Origin: Heterodera schachtii
Taxonomy: Eukaryota > Nematoda > Chromadorea > Rhabditida > Heteroderidae
Length of the DNA stretch: 64,000 nucleotides
Assembly: GCA_023374025.1 (NCBI GenBank)
Contig: SIJG01000059.1
Location: 843,373 to 907,372 of the forward strand
Direction: 5' to 3'
Position numbers and translations under genes: made by a program. The notes beneath the pieces are model-generated. The model did not search any database. It was given only the letters and a program-made list of their open reading frames with translations, and was not told the origin of the DNA. Below, piece after piece: positions 32,301-46,845 of this stretch (its first letter is position 1; each line of letters starts with the position of its first letter).

Positions 32301-33375
32301 TATAGAAAAGAAAAAATATAAACCAATAATAGAAAACTTCTTATGATTAATCTCAATATCATCCAATGGAGAAAAAAAGTGCGGTGATGACATGGAATGG
32401 GAAAAATAAAATAAATTCAAAAAATAGTAAAAATTAAACATTCGAATGTTTAAAAATATATTCAATTATCATTTTTTTAAATAAAATAAAATTTTATTGG
32501 TGAAATAAAAAAAAGCAGATTTTTTTAAATAATGAAAAATTATGGCAGCAATAAAATTGGATAAAGTAATTATTATTGTTTAAAAAGAATAACACTTAAA
32601 TCATTTATATTTAATCCTTTATATTTAAAAATTTTAAAAAAAAATCAATAAGTGAAATTTAAATAATATCATATTTGAACCATATATAAATTTTACTCAA
32701 TGATAAAAAAATAATAAAATTTTGATGAGGAGAATAATAAATATATGCATGTGAATAAATTTAAGTAAAAAAATATCGAAACAATAAATAAAATTTATTC
32801 ATCGAGATATCCGACTATATAATTATAAAATATATTCAACAACACTAAAAGGTAGATCATTTATCGGCGAGAAAAAACTTCTAAGTTTCAAGAATAGTAA
32901 AATAAAAAACGTGAGAGGCGAATATATAACAGCGGATTATTAAAGGAAAATTTTAATTACTGAAATTACTTTCCAATCTTAATTTTTATTCTAATTTATT
33001 TACTGCTGAGTAAATTATGAATAAATTCACGTGAAAACATCTGTACCAAAAACCAAGGAAAATACCAAGAATTTAAATAAAAATCTAAAATCATTTATTA
33101 ATATTTGACCATTCAAAGAAACATTAATTCAAATATTAAATTAAAATTTGATATAGAAAAAATAATAAATCAACAAAAATTAATAAAAAATAAGAAATGA
33201 AAAAATGCAAACACAAATTACTAGTTCAAATTTAAAACGATAGATTTTAATGAACGCCGATATAGAACAAATCTAAGAAAGAATATGAAATTAAAGCATT
33301 TATTACTCAAAACCAATTAAAAACATAAATAATTTATTATTATTTATTATATTAAGATGCTTACTAAAGACCTCA
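29327..33375. other. A-rich gene-free stretch
   Basis: No gene is recognised. A GC-rich island at 30571-30650 (GGTGATGACCACGGGCAGG...) stands out but has no long frame. A hydrophobic 68-codon minus-strand ORF at 29463-29669 has no support as a gene. Confidence 0.5.
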
Positions 33376-33935
33376 CAAGGGAACATCGCGAACTGTGAGT
33401 GTCCAAATACTTTTTAACCACTTTTTCGTGTAGAGCATAGTCGATTTACTATTGTAAATTTTCGGCTTTTTTGGCTCCGGCGCCAAAAATGATCAGAAAA
33501 AAGTGATCAAAGTTTCGAAAAACCGATAAAAATGACAAATTTTTTAAAATTCATAAAAAATTCAAAACGAATGATAGAGCCATACACTTTTTTAAAAAAT
33601 GATCAGCAAACAATTCTCTATCAAATAGCATCATAAAACAAATTAAAATAACTAAATAAAATGTGCTATGTGGAATAATAGCTTGAAAAAAATTCAAAAA
33701 AATTCATCATCTGTCGAGCGGATCCGCGGATCCGAACCATGACAAATGGTGAAGAGGAAAAAATTAATCAAATTAACAATTTTTGCTGGGTTTTTCATTT
33801 GATCGATTTTTTCTGATCATTTTTGGCGCCGGAGCCAAAAAAGCCGAAAATTTACAATAGTAAATCGACTATGCTCTACACTATAAAAGTGGTTTTAAAG
33901 CGATTTGGACACTCACAGTTCGCGATGTTCCCTTG
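33376..33935. mobile_element. MITE with ~120-bp terminal inverted repeats
   Basis: Ends CAAGGGAACATCGCGAACTG and its complement, with inverted arms continuing through GAGTGTCCAAAT and TTTACAATAGTAAATCGACT to GGCGCCGGAGCC. A 3-bp TCA flanks both sides (33373-33375, 33936-33938). The centre is 200-300 bp, A-rich, with no ORF. A 3-bp duplication would suit PIF/Harbinger-type or similar transposases, which is only a suggestion. Confidence 0.8.
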
Positions 33936-34106
33936 TCAGCAACATTGCAGTTCTTTTGCAAGATAAAAGAAATAGTTATAAAAGCAATCCTAAAAATTAT
34001 CAACGATGAGTTTAAAACAAAGATTTTTTATATTTTTATAAATTCGAGAAATCTTTTAATTAACCAAATAAATTTAGAAAGTCTTTATAGAAAACAAAAA
34101 TGAGAA

Positions 34107-35405
34107 TTAAAATTTATACGAATTTTTTAATAAATGCAAGTAGCTATCTTCTTTCTTTGATGACTCTTCATTGTGTGGTTCTTCATTTTGTGGCTCATCA
34201 TAATCCTGCTTGTCGTCTTCATTCTCCATTTTGTTACCACGCGAAGACTTAGGAACAGTTCGGCTTATCTGCTGAAACATTATTATATACAAAAAGCCAT
34301 GAAAAAGTATAAAATCGTTGCCAAAAACTGAACAAAAACTGCTCCAAATATGGCTGGTTGTACGAGATTGGGAGTTCGGTGTAAAACCGGACCGCGACCG
34401 GAATCAGAAAAATCAGAATAATAGCCGGGATTGGTATTGGAATTCGGGATTTACAAAAAAAATTTAGGGAAAAATTGGAAATTGAACGAAATATTTTAGT
34501 CAAATAAACGCAAAAAGTAAATATGTTTTTTTGCTTTTTTATCATGAAAAGCACAAAAAAGTCTTACGATTCGGTTCAAATAATTAATAAATTAATCAGC
34601 TGAGCAAATCCAAACAAAGAAGACGATTTTCCGAAGAGTAAGAAGTTAACTATAGTGTTGTGTTGACAATTTGCCGTAATAAAATTAAAATAATAATTGC
34701 TAATCATTACCGTAGTTTGTGGAACTTCTTCCATCGTATAACCCTTTTCTCTGAGAAGTTTTGGCAAGTTGTCTCCCGCAGAAATAATATGCACTGAAAT
34801 AGAATTTGAAAAACAATAAAATACATTAATAGCTTATTACTAAGTCCAACAGCGAAAAAGAAGGACTTTTGGCCATTCGAATTTCTGTCAATCATCCATT
34901 TGTGCATTTTATTGATCCACTTATTGTTTCGGACTTTTCTTATATCACGAGTGTACTGTTTATAAGCCTATTAAAAATGTTTAGCATATTTGATATAATG
35001 ATATAAAATTAATATAACCCATTAAAATTATAGAGTGGAATTTGAATTTCAGGAAAATTGGATTAGGTTCAAATTTTTATTTAATTTTTAGGAAAAAGAA
35101 AAATCTCACTCACTTTATCCAATTGTTCTTCTCGACTACCATTTATTCTAAATAATAATTCAAATACTTTTCATCAGTTATCTCTCCATTTTGTACGATT
35201 CGACCATATCTTTTGTACTATTTTTGCCATCATCTTTCGTTTCCGCTTCTATAAGGTCCAATTTTTTTTCAAGAAGAAGCAAAATCTTAATGAGTTTATC
35301 TTCTATTTTCATTAAGGTTTTTTGATCAAATACAATTAAATTTTTTTGTTCAATATTTTTCTCGTGCCTATAAATGAAATAGGCATTTTCTTCTACTGGG
35401 GATGT
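34107..35405 (-). pseudogene. TIKI/TraB-type metalloprotease gene, partial, with two frame breaks
   Basis: TIKI proteins are membrane-tethered TraB-family proteases that trim Wnt N-termini. Exons on the minus strand: ~35405-35114, 34967-34841, 34793-34711, 34271-34107 (stop). Junctions are in phase with GT-AG ends; one intron is 47 bp. Exon 1 reads PVEENAYFIYRHEKN...IVFDQKTLMKIEDKL. Exons 2-3 read WINKMHKWMIDRN..FFFAVGLMHIISAGDNLP..LREKGYTMEEV, which aligns with the family's RN.RM...FFAFGAGH...L..EGY end and keeps the late histidine. The last exon is an acidic tail. Exon 1 needs one extra base at about 35148-35152 (T-run) and one at about 35188-35192 (A-run) to stay in frame. Both are homopolymers, so sequencing error is as likely as decay. 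The N-terminal catalytic part is not seen. Confidence 0.6.
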
Positions 35406-35792
35406 GCGAGAAATGATTTTTTAGAATTTCTTTAGTAAAAAGTAAAAATACAATCTTTAAAATTGAGATTTCAAACTTTTTTCACTAATAAAATCTTTAT
35501 TTTTTAACCACTATTATTGAAATTCTTTTGACATTTTTGATATTTTTAGTTAATATATTTTGATTTTTTGCACAAGAAGGCTCACCATATTCCTTACTTT
35601 TGTTCAGTTTTAATAGGTTTCATTTAAAAGGCGTCCTTTTCAAATGCATGTCAGATCCGCGACTGATTCAAAAACCCTCAGAAACAGTTTTCATAACTTT
35701 TGAAAACAGAAATTTTTCAAAGCTTTTGTCACAAATTGTAGCGAAATAAAAAAATAAATTTAATTAAAACAATTTAATAATAATATAAAATT
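35406..35792. other. AT-rich stretch upstream of the TIKI-like exons
   Basis: A short minus-strand stretch near 35600-35640 followed by an AAAA/GTAAGG donor-like site might be another exon, but I cannot align it to the family. Nothing else is seen. Confidence 0.35.
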
Positions 35793-36105
35793 AAATAAGG
35801 TAAAAAAATAGATTTGGATAATCCTACTGATGTTCATTAAAAAAAGCATTATAATTTAATAATAATAAAAAATTATATAAAGTAAAAAAAGATATGGATA
35901 ATCCTTTGATGATCATTAATCTTTAAATAATTGCATTATAATTTAATAATAATATAAAAATTATATAAAGTAAAAAAAAGATTTGGATAATCCTACTTAT
36001 GATCATTCAGCATTAAAGTAAAAAACAGATTTGGATAATCCTACTTATGATCATTCAGCATTAAAGTAAAAAACAGATTTGGATAATCCTACTGATGATC
36101 ATTCA
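35793..36105 (+). repeat. Tandem minisatellite (~53-95 bp units)
   Basis: Five to six units sharing AGATTTGGATAATCCTACT.ATGATCATT. The last three are nearly identical ~53-bp copies; the earlier ones carry an extra AT-rich segment. Confidence 0.85.
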
Positions 36106-36390
36106 CAATGTTTTATAAGTCATAGCGATTTAAAAATTTATAAATAATTTTTATTTAATTTTTATCAAATTTCTTTTTTTAATTGATAATGTGATTTTTT
36201 TATTAAAAAAAGCGGCAAAGATGTTAATTCCAGAAAGTACATCTTTTTTCCTAAATTTTACGTGTTCGAAAAGCAGAAAAAATTTTTAAAGTTTCCGAAA
36301 AAAGTTGGGATTTTATTTTCATACTTTTTCCTTTTATTTTGTCTTCCAAGATTAAACTTTTTTATATTTTTGATAAATATTAAAAAATAA

Positions 36391-36540
36391 GGTTACACGG
36401 GCCCGGGTATTTTGGAAAAACCGGGCTCTGATCCTGGTACGAGTTATACTATGAAATTATATATCCAAAAAATATTTTTTTGGGGGGGGGGGGAGGTCAG
36501 GCGTTGCCGATAGGAGCCGCAGGAAAATTTGGCGCATTTT
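36391..36540. repeat. Fragment of a CCGGG-rich repeat with palindrome
   Basis: ACACGGGCCCGGGTATTTTGG..AAACCGGG resembles the end of element C (49106) and the fragment at 48931-48985. A 12-base G run follows and then a palindrome relative (36500-36520, GCGTTGCC, GATA, GGAGCCGC). Confidence 0.5.
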
Positions 36541-39205
36541 TTATAAATGCAAATTATTTCCATTTTCGATTTAACAAAAATTTTGCATGATTTTGCTCAA
36601 AGAAAGCAATTTTAAACTTTTCGTTTTTTCGACAGTCCTGCGTTTTCATTTGCCTTTAAAATTTCATAAAAAATAAGCAATTCGAAAAAATTGTAACCGA
36701 GAGACACTTTAAAAATTGGTTGCTTTTGAGCAAAGGTATGCGATTTTTAGAACAAACGTAAATCAAATGGAAAAGATTATTGCAAGATCTAAAATAGATT
36801 TTTTTTAAATTAATAATTATAATTTTACAGAAAATGTATTTTAATTTGCTTATGTTTTGTGCTTTTTCGATTCGTTATAGAATTTAATTCCTTTAATCCC
36901 TCATAAGTAATATTTTTGTTTTATATAACACACTTTGATGAAAAAAATAAATAAAATAATGAACATATTAGATTTAATAAATTTATAAAAGCAGAAATTA
37001 ATAGCTTAAAAACTAGCAAGTTTCAAGGTAAACATTTAAATCATTATTAAAAATTCATTTATCGAAATGTTATATGCATTCATAGACGATGTCTAATTAC
37101 CCAAACTCATAAACTGTTTTGATAACAAAATAGCGAATTATTTATTTTAGATAAATAAATCAAACATAATGAAAAATAAAATTATAAAAAATAAACAATA
37201 TGATTTTCATTTAGCAAGAGTATTATTCAAAATTACCTCTATATAAAAAGCATACTATAAATCCTTTTATTCAAAATAAAAAAAATATGATTAATAAATT
37301 TCAAAATAAAAATAATATGTGGGGCGTAAATATTTCTCTGAAAGACTTGCCAAGATACTTTAGAAAAGCAAATTCTAAACAGAACAATGTTATTTATGAT
37401 GGCAGTACACTTTGTAAAAACTCAAAAAATAATTTGCGATAATAGTCTCATTAAATAAAAAAACCTATATTTAAATATTAATAAAATAAAAACACTAAAT
37501 TGATCTTATTTTAGTCGGAACGAAGATAATAAATTCCTAATATAATTCGAATTTTCTTTTAAACAGGAAACCTATAATACACATTCATCCTAATTTTAAT
37601 AAATTATAATATTAAATTATAAATAAATTTATCTAGTTTAATAAAAATGAATAGGGCAAACTTTATATAAAAGCAAAAATAAATTAAAAATTCACTTATA
37701 AATTTTATAATGTTATTTTTAAATATATAGCTTCGTATGGATAAAGCAAAACAAAATAGAAAATTGTTTAATCAGGACTTAAACACAAAAAAGTTATTTG
37801 AGTTAAATTATTTCGATTTAAAAAAGATAAATTAAATTAATACCAAATTTCCAGCGCGTGTTTTTCTATGCCTAATCATAAAAGTATACATTCAATAATA
37901 TAATTTAAACTTCTAGGGGCAATATTTTATTTATAATTTATTTAAAAAAAATCTAATAAAAGAAAGACAAAAAAGATGAGTACCTTAATTGGGTGTATAG
38001 TTTAAAAACATTTCATAAAAAATTGAAAAAATAAACAAATATGAATGTTTGATTTAAATAACGCAAAACCACAAATATACGACATTAATTATTTTTAATA
38101 TTAAAAACATAATAGTAATTTAAATCAAAAATTTACAAAAATAATTAAATAAAATTATGCATTATTACGGAGTGTAAATCATAGTCAAAATTTTATTAAC
38201 CCGGACGATTTTGTTTCTTTTTTAATAATAATCGTCTAATAATAAAATACTTTCTAAAATAATAATCTTTTGAAAAATAGAAACAGAAACTTAAACATTT
38301 ATAAACACCCAAGGAAATCAATTAATGTTTAGTAAAAATAAGTAATAACAATAATTCATAACCCGAAATTTTGACAATAAATTAATACACTTTTAAAAGT
38401 GATCTTAAGAACATTTTAAAAAAGACAAAATTTAAATTTAACATATTTATCGCAGGCATAATTTAAAAATATTCTATGTATAAGATAATTTATTGAGCAA
38501 CATGTTTTGAATTAAATAATAAAATTAAAAAAGGTAATAAACTAAAAAATAAAAGATTAAAAAATATATAAATTTATTTATGGGTGATTTAAGGATTGTG
38601 AGGGATTTGAACTTTAAAATATTTTATGAAGAGAGAAATAATAATCGCTTATAATTAGGGGCTTTTATGAAAAATTTAAGATGAGTTTTCACTAATTTTT
38701 TTAATCCATTCAACTAGGCGTCTGAGTAATTAATCAAATTTCTATTTCTTAAATTAAAAATATTCTTAATCAAAGATATTATATAAATTTCAACAATTTT
38801 TTAAAGTTATCTAACTTAATAATAAATAAAATGAAAAAAGGATTAAGAAAGGGCAGCAGAAGACTACATAATTGAAAAAAAATATTCAACAATAAAAATC
38901 ACTTTAAATAAAATATAGTGCCATATTTGATGAAAATAATACCGGATATGTAAAAATAATTATTTGATACATTTACAATATCAAAGCAAAGATAGAACCA
39001 ATTAGGCAGCAAAAAATGATCCGATCTCCCGAGTAAACTATTTTAAATTCTAAAACATTAAAACTACAAAAATGCAGTCCCAAAATACGGAAAATGGAAA
39101 AATAAATAAATGAATTAAAACCAAAATCTAAATTTATTGAATTTAATATTTAAAATAAATAGGAGAAGTGTAATTTATGCATTCTGAACCCTTTTAAATA
39201 ATTTC
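36541..39205. other. A-rich gene-free stretch
   Basis: Dense stops in all frames and plus-strand A excess (in one sampled 60-base line, 37 A against 18 T). No gene, RNA or element boundary is recognised. Confidence 0.5.
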
Positions 39206-39214
39206 GTTATAAGT

Positions 39215-39924
39215 AGGGTTGTAAATTATATGGATTAACATATTTTTTCTGCGCATATTCTATGAAGAAATGGGTTTAAAAATAGCATTTCTGCGTTAAA
39301 TTTTTTTGATTTGGTGAAGGTTTTTAGTCCATGTAAATCCATATTTTGGGGGTTTTCGCGAATAAATCCATATTTAGCCATTTTTGCCTTTTTAGTACAT
39401 ATTTCGGCCATTTTTGGCAAATTTTCACAAGAAAAATGCAAAAAACGAAAAATACACCCCTAAAGATAGACGTTTTGGAAATTTTTAAAAATTACACCCC
39501 AAAAATACGAAAAATTTGCGTTTTCGTCGTCATTTTGGGATTTTTAACAAATATTTTCACCATTTTTTTGCGAACTTTTCTTTTTTTTTTCAAATGCGAA
39601 TTTTTTTTGAAATTGGCAAAATTGGAGGTGTTTTTTATACAACGGACGACAATAAAAAAATTGCATTTTTTAATTTTAATCCATTTTTTGGTTGTTTATT
39701 GTATTTTTTAAGATTATTTAAGCAAATATTGAACCTTTTTGGAATTTTTGAAGGTTTAAAACATATATTTTGGCAATTTTTAGTCCATATTTTGGTCCAT
39801 ATTTTGCCATTTTTGAGCTTTTTAGTCCATATTTCATGCTTTTTTAGTCCATATTTCATGCTTTTTTAGTCCATATTTTATGTGCATGTTTCACGTTTTT
39901 TAGTCCATATAATTTACAACCCTT
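39215..39924. mobile_element. Inverted-minisatellite element B, 9-bp target duplication
   Basis: Flanked by GTTATAAGT (39206-39214 and 39925-39933). Terminal inverted repeat AGGGTTGTAAATTATATGGA, perfect over 20 bp. The right end has tandem TTTTTAGTCCATATTT.. units; the left end has inverted ATCCATATTT-type units. The interior includes TACACCCCTAAAGAT and TACACCCCAAAAAT units also seen in element E and at 56966-57110. ORFs inside are T-rich low-complexity and not believed. Confidence 0.85.
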
Positions 39925-40966
39925 GTTATAAGTCATTTATATTAAATCAAAATTAATATTCATAAGACATTTCGTTTTTGCCGCCATCATAATTTGGCCA
40001 ACTTCATCAAATGCCTTTTGCGCTGAAAGTTTTAAGTTCCTCCTCAACAAGATTACTAGACGTATTCGTGGCTATACAAAAGCGAAACCGCAGCCAAAGG
40101 CTCATTTCCAGACAGAACATGTAGAATAAACGAAAAAAAAATGCATATAGATATGAATTATAATAACCTAAAATAAATTATATAACCCGGAGCATTTTCT
40201 TAGCTTGTTCGATATTGATTTTATGAGTAAAGAATGAAAGGGCTAAGATTAAAAGTAAAAAATATAAAATAAATTTATTAAAAATATAGATATAAATACA
40301 AAATTTTTTATCCAGCAAGGCATAAGAAAGACGAAGCTAAAAACCAAATATAAAAATATTTAAACGATTAAAATTTTTTGTTTCTTTTATGCACTAACAT
40401 AAAACGTGAACACATTTATTTAAAATGAAATTAATATACAATTTAAAGTATTAATCCTTAATTCGTCATAAAACAAATTTTTTAAAAAATAATGAAAAAC
40501 AAAAATAAGACAATCTACAATTTAACGAAAAAAAGAACTTAAATAAAAATACTACAAATAAAAGCAGAAATGCGCACTTTAGAAATGAAAAAACACTTCA
40601 TCAAGTTGGTATAATTTTCATTTTAACTTCATCATTATTTTAATGTGAAATTTCTTGGACTGCTCCCCCATGAGTTTGAATTATGAATAAAATAAAAATT
40701 TAGTGAATGTTCATAATTATAAAATATTATATAATTTATTTATATTATAATTTGTATTCTTCTTGGTAATGATAAAATGTTAAAGGAATAAAATTAAAAC
40801 CTCTATAAATAAAAAATAAATTCTTAATGAGAGCAACTAAGCGAGAAGATATAAATTCTTTTAAAGACCCAAACTGAAATAAACGCCAATTTATGTATTA
40901 TATTTAAAATTAAAGAAATATAAATTTATCTTAAATTGTTTAATTTTGATAAATAATTCTACAATT

Positions 40967-41059
40967 GGCGTTCCAACTGATGATGCTCTTGCATTTGTGC
41001 GTTATGATGCCGAGAAAAGAGACCCGCCGAATTTTAATTCAGAAAATTATAATTATTAA
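40967..41059 (+). pseudogene. Exon-like fragment (31 codons)
   Basis: Reads GVPTDDALAFVRYDAEKRDP then PNFNSENYNY and a TAA stop, with codon use and composition unlike the A-rich surroundings. I do not recognise the family and there is no clear acceptor. It may be a relic last exon. Confidence 0.25.
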
Positions 41060-44000
41060 GTTTCATAATCTTATACCTCGAAAAAACAACGAGCTATTCC
41101 AAACGTGTAATAAAATTAAAACTTTGGGTAGAAAAAAAATTGATAAGAAATGTTCAATAAATTTTTATATCAAATGCTACAACAATAACAAGAATACGGT
41201 ATGTAATCAATAATATAGAATAACATTAACCATAAAATAAATTTAATAACAATTAATCATTTATATATATAATAAACGTATCTAAATGTATACAAAAAAG
41301 TTAAAAGTGAAACAACCTTATTTACAAATAATTTATAATAATTGATGAAGAAAATTACTTGGTGATAATAAAGAAAATGAAATATTTTAAATACATCATT
41401 CGTTAAAAAAATTAGAACATTTATGTGCCACGAGTTGAAGAACACTTTTTTAATTACATAAAAGAATTAAAAGACTATTAAATTAATTTGTGAATTCGAA
41501 TATCCTTATTTTATATTCACTCTTAAATCTTTAATATACATGATTTATGTATATAAAAAGAAGACACTTTATTTATATAATTTGACCCAAATCGTATCTT
41601 CAAAATTTAATTAAATGCATAAATAATTAAACTACAAAAAACACAAACATATTTAGCTAGATTAAAAAAATAAATAAATTTGTCAAATATTTTTCACAAA
41701 GAAAAACCGAAGAAAATTAAAAGAAATTTGGACTAAAACAGAATAGGAAACGCTATACAAAGAGAAGGAAAAATTAATTGTCGATTGAACTAAGAAAATT
41801 AAAATTTGTAAATTGCATAACTTTCAGAGAATGGAACATAAAACATCAACTTATCCACATATGCCAATGTTTAAAAGATTTGAAAGGTAATTGAATAAAA
41901 AAAAACAATTAAATAGAACATTAAATAAATTAATCAAATGAAATATGAAAAGTCAAAAATTATCTAATTAAAGCATAGTTATTTAATATTAACAAATTTA
42001 TATAAAAACATTTATTCAAAATCCTAATAAATAATTTATTATTCCTGCTAAAAATATAATGAATATTATCATAATTAAACCTACGAATTTTTGATGAACC
42101 ACAGTTATCATTATTCGAGTGATTGAGTTGAAATTGAGAAATTTACTCAAAAATTAAGCAAAATATATATCAGAAGGTGAGAGAGAAAACTTTGGAACTA
42201 TTGTCCCTAAGTAGAAAAAACCAAAACTTGATAATTATTTAATTGAAAAACACAAATTAATATGTAGTCTAAAAATTAATTATTGATTATTTAATCATTA
42301 TTTGAAAAATAAATTAGAGTAATTGAGCTAATCAATTAACATCACAGAATATGGACTATGAAAATATTTAATCGACAAGGAAAATTATAAATATTAATTA
42401 AAAAAAATAAAAATTGAATTATCTAAAATCATTTTGAAATTTTTTATATCACTGAGATTACAGTCGAAACAAATTGAAATAAAAAACTAGTAATAAAAAG
42501 AATAATTTAATAATTTAATTTAAAAGAATTAAGGAAATAAAAATATTGAAAACAATTTTATTAAATCCTAATAATACATAAAAAAATTCTTTAAAAAAGC
42601 TTGGATAAATTGCTTTAATTAACTATATTTAGCATTACACTCATCAAATCTCGAGTTGGAACCTATTAATTTTCTGAGTTTCTATTGAACAATAATATAT
42701 GCATTATTAAATATATTTTTATTTTAGTAAAAAGTTAAATAAATTGGTAAGAAATTGAATTGTAAAAAGAATATCTAATCTTTATTATATTAATATAAAA
42801 GAACAAAAATTGCAAAGAAAATGAAGAATAAATTTTTTTACCTATTTGGATAAAATTCTATTAATAAATAATGAAAAAATTATTTTATTAATATCAAATC
42901 AATCTCTTAATATCAGCATAATATATATAATCGGACATATTTTCAAAAATGCATTTAGAAGCATTTTACCATATCGACCTCATTGGTAATTCGTTCCTGT
43001 GCCAAAAAAAATGTGTCGAAATTTTAATGGGTTTTATAAATGTTTTCGAGCATTTAGCTTCCGTTTAAAAAGCATCTTTTACATTGAAAAAATATCTTAT
43101 AATAACAACAATTCAACATAATATAAAAATTTATTTAAATTAATTTTGGGAAAATAAACGAATGAAATTTACACTTTTAAACTTATCAACAAACCACTAG
43201 TGAATTTAAGAAACAAATAAATAAATAATATAGTATAAAAAAGTTTTTATTTTAAGATCGAATACATCATTGCCCTTCTTCTAATAATATTTTAGATATA
43301 TAAATATTAAATTATAAAAAGAAAAAATTAATGCATTTCTTTTATATTTTGATTAAAGTGAAGACAAATGAATATTATGCCGAATTAAAAGAGATAAATT
43401 TAAAAAAAGTTAAAATGAATATTTTAAAACAAAAAAATGAAACATAATATTATTGTCATGAAATTAAAATAAAATGGAAATACTAATTGTTTGAAAAAGT
43501 GATAATAAATGACAAACTTTAGATTCAGAGAGACTCAAATAGTACTCAACTCAGTATCGTGTCTATGGTTGCTAAGCCTAAATATCTCATCAAAAAAACA
43601 AGCTTTCTAATTGAATCAAACATGTACAAACGCAAAATATTTTTTAACAATAAGAGATTTTGAATATATACTAAAAAACAGTCAAAAAAGAAGGCAAATT
43701 AATAATTTTATTCAAATTTTTGCACACATAAATATAAATCTCGCCTTTATATATGGTTTTTGGCGTCAAAGTTAAATGTCGTAAAAATTTGCATAAAAAA
43801 TGAATTCAGGATAACTAGCATAACCAATTTTCATCAGTAAAAAGAAATGAAGCACAAAACTAGTTTTACAAAAAAATACATGTCGATAATCAAAATAAGG
43901 TATTTTAAAAAATAAACCTATTGAATGTTTTATTAGGTTTTTACAAAAAATATATATTTTTATAAGAAAGAAAGATCAAAGAAAAGTAATGATTCATAAA

Positions 44001-46776
44001 ATACAAAAAACCAAGAATTTAACTATTTTTTTGATAGCAGAATAAATAATAGTTGGTCAAAAAATAATCGGCACAATTTATTAAACACATGATTTAATGA
44101 ATTCAATTTTTATTCTATATATTTGAATGCAAATTAAATTTCGTTGCAATGCAAATTTAAAACAAGAATTGTTATTCAGAAAATTTAAATTAAATCAAAA
44201 AATTAAAAAAGATTTAATATCCAATATAAAAAGAAAAAAAAAAATTCAACAAAAACCCAAATGAAGCAAGGAACGACGTTTTCGGTGTTAGAAGATTCAG
44301 CTCGGTGAGAGGATTCGAATAAAAAGGAAAAATAAAGTTTGCATTAACAAATATCCATAATTAAGCAAAAATCTACATTAATTATATATTAAGATAAAAA
44401 ATTTTTTAAACTGTGTAAGAATTATGTTAAAAAAATCAATAAAAAAAGTACTAAAATTAAAACTTGAAAGAATTAAGGTATTCAACATGAAAATGCGGCT
44501 TAATGATTTCTTTTTTAAATATATTAAAACCCAATATCTCATTTTCCATTTATGAAAATTGTTGGGATATAGTAACATTCACAACGAGTGGGTGCCATTA
44601 TATCGGTGCCTGTGCGATTAGTTGATACGCGACTTTTATTCTCGTATGGACAAGTGCAGCTCAAAGAAAAAATTAATCAACGATAAACAGATTAAAATGA
44701 CATCCCCAAAGATGCCTTAATGCAAAATTGATAAATTTATAAATGTAAAGAATATAAAAAATATTATAAATTGGATTAAAAAGGCAATTAAAAGTTTTAT
44801 AAAGATGAAATAATTTGTGTATTTGAAAAATTTTATTGTAAAAAAAATTAAATTAAAATAAATTGAATGAAAATAATAAATTGAAAAGAATTATTATAAT
44901 TTTAAAAAGAAATGGTCTTTAGTTGGCCGATTTAGTAAATTTGTCTGAGAGCCCTGCTCAAATCATTTAAAGAATTCGGAAAATGAAAATTGACTTAAAT
45001 AAATGAAAAAAATAAGATGAAAATTATTTTATTAAAGTATAAAAAATAATTATTAATTAATTGAGGATGGCGAATTGTAAATAAATTCGACGGAAAAAAT
45101 GGAAAAATCCTAACCTAAGATTTATAATGATTTCACCCGCAGTTTTTGAACTTAATGGAATTAAGCTACAAAAAAGTCGCCCCAATACGAATTGGATACA
45201 TTTGCACATGTCATTATTCAAATTTATGAACGAATATTAAAAAAAAAACGAATAAAAGTAAAAAACAGTAAAAAATAATTTATTCAAAAACCCAAAATAA
45301 TAAATATTAATTTATAAAATTTATATGTTATTAATAAATATGCACTGTAAGAATAAAATATCAAACAATTTTTCAAAGAAAGAAAAGAATTAATATGTAA
45401 ATTGAAAAATTAAATGATATTTCAAAAATTGTAAGGACTTACTTCTCACAAACAGATGGAGGAGACTTAGGACAATAGGCGATTTTTCATAATAAAAATT
45501 TTTATTTCAAAGATGATAAAAAGTTTCAAAATTTTACATAATTTCAGTTTTTATAAGAAATGATTTATGATTAAATATGATTTTTTGCTTTAATAGGTTA
45601 TTCATAGTAATGGAAGATATTATATAAATAACTATTGATAAAATTTTTGTAAAAAAATTTCGCTTTTCGCTTTTCGCATTTTCGCACATTTTAGCTTTTC
45701 GCATTTTTTTCATTTCGAATTTTTCAGTTTCGCAAATTTCGCTTTTTATTTTTCAATTTGACCCATCCTTGTTCTACATTGAAGCATAAATAATTAATAA
45801 CACTAAATAACTAAATTAAGGTGCCTAAAATTCAAATTAATATAATTATTCTTAACAAAATTCTCTGTAATGATGAATAAAATGGAGTTCAGTGCGATTT
45901 AAAGCAAAAAGTTAATTAACTGAATAAAATTTAATAAAAAATCAAAAACTGCTTTCAAATACCCTATTAAATATTTTCTTTAAGGCACAGAATTTCATAT
46001 TAATTAAATTTATTAATATTAAATTGAATTACATAAAAATTAAATAACTCCTAAAAACAAATTACTTCCCTTTTTATTGTGAAGCATAATGTTAAAAATT
46101 TAAAATAAATGAAAAAATATTGAAAAATTCTTCTGAAACAATCAACCCGAACATACCAAAATTTTACTTAGACAAGTCCTGAGAATGAATTTTAAATTAA
46201 ATATTTATTCATCAATAATAAACAAGTTAAAGCAACAAAAATTTTCATGAAAAATTTGATCTTCAACTAATTGAACTTCAAGACGAGATCTTTAAATGGG
46301 CGAATTTATGAAAATGGGTTGCCAATTATTCGAAATTATATTTTTGCTAAATTGGCAGATATAAAGCAAATGACAAGTTGATATTGCAGATAAAAAAATG
46401 TCTGCTCGAACGCTGGAGAATTAATTTGGCCCAATATTTTTGCATTACAAAAACAAAAATCCATGACCCAATGGCAAAAAATGGTGAAAACGATAATGAT
46501 TTGATGATGGTGCCGGACCCGTGCGATGATTTAAGTTGAGGAAATTTTTATGTTTCTGAAAAAAATTTTGCGATTTGGATTAGATTTTTGGATAATTCGG
46601 TATTTTGTCAGATTTGTACAATCTAAATCTTTATTAAAATCTTATAAATCAGGATATATCGATCACAACCATTTGAACGAATCCTTCAAAATGAGGCTTT
46701 GGTGCTTGTGTGGTGGTTTTTGCAATTCTTGATATATTTTTGTGTTAATATATCGCATTAAAAATTTAAAAATTTT

Positions 46777-46845
46777 GGCACACATCGGCACCTCCGGACC
46801 ATACATAAACAAAGTTTCTCTGGCGGCACGTATCGGCACTGCCGA
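46777..46845. repeat. Two diverged GC palindromes
   Basis: 46777-46797 (GGCAC.CATCGGCACCTCCGG) and 46821-46845 (TGGCGGCACGTATCGGCACTGCCGA). They are the same family as those in elements C and D and lie within a probable truncated element ending near 47097. Confidence 0.5.

Noticed and set aside
39346..39869. Phe-rich plus-strand ORFs of 117-121 codons
   Set aside because: Low-complexity translation of T-rich tandem units inside element B.
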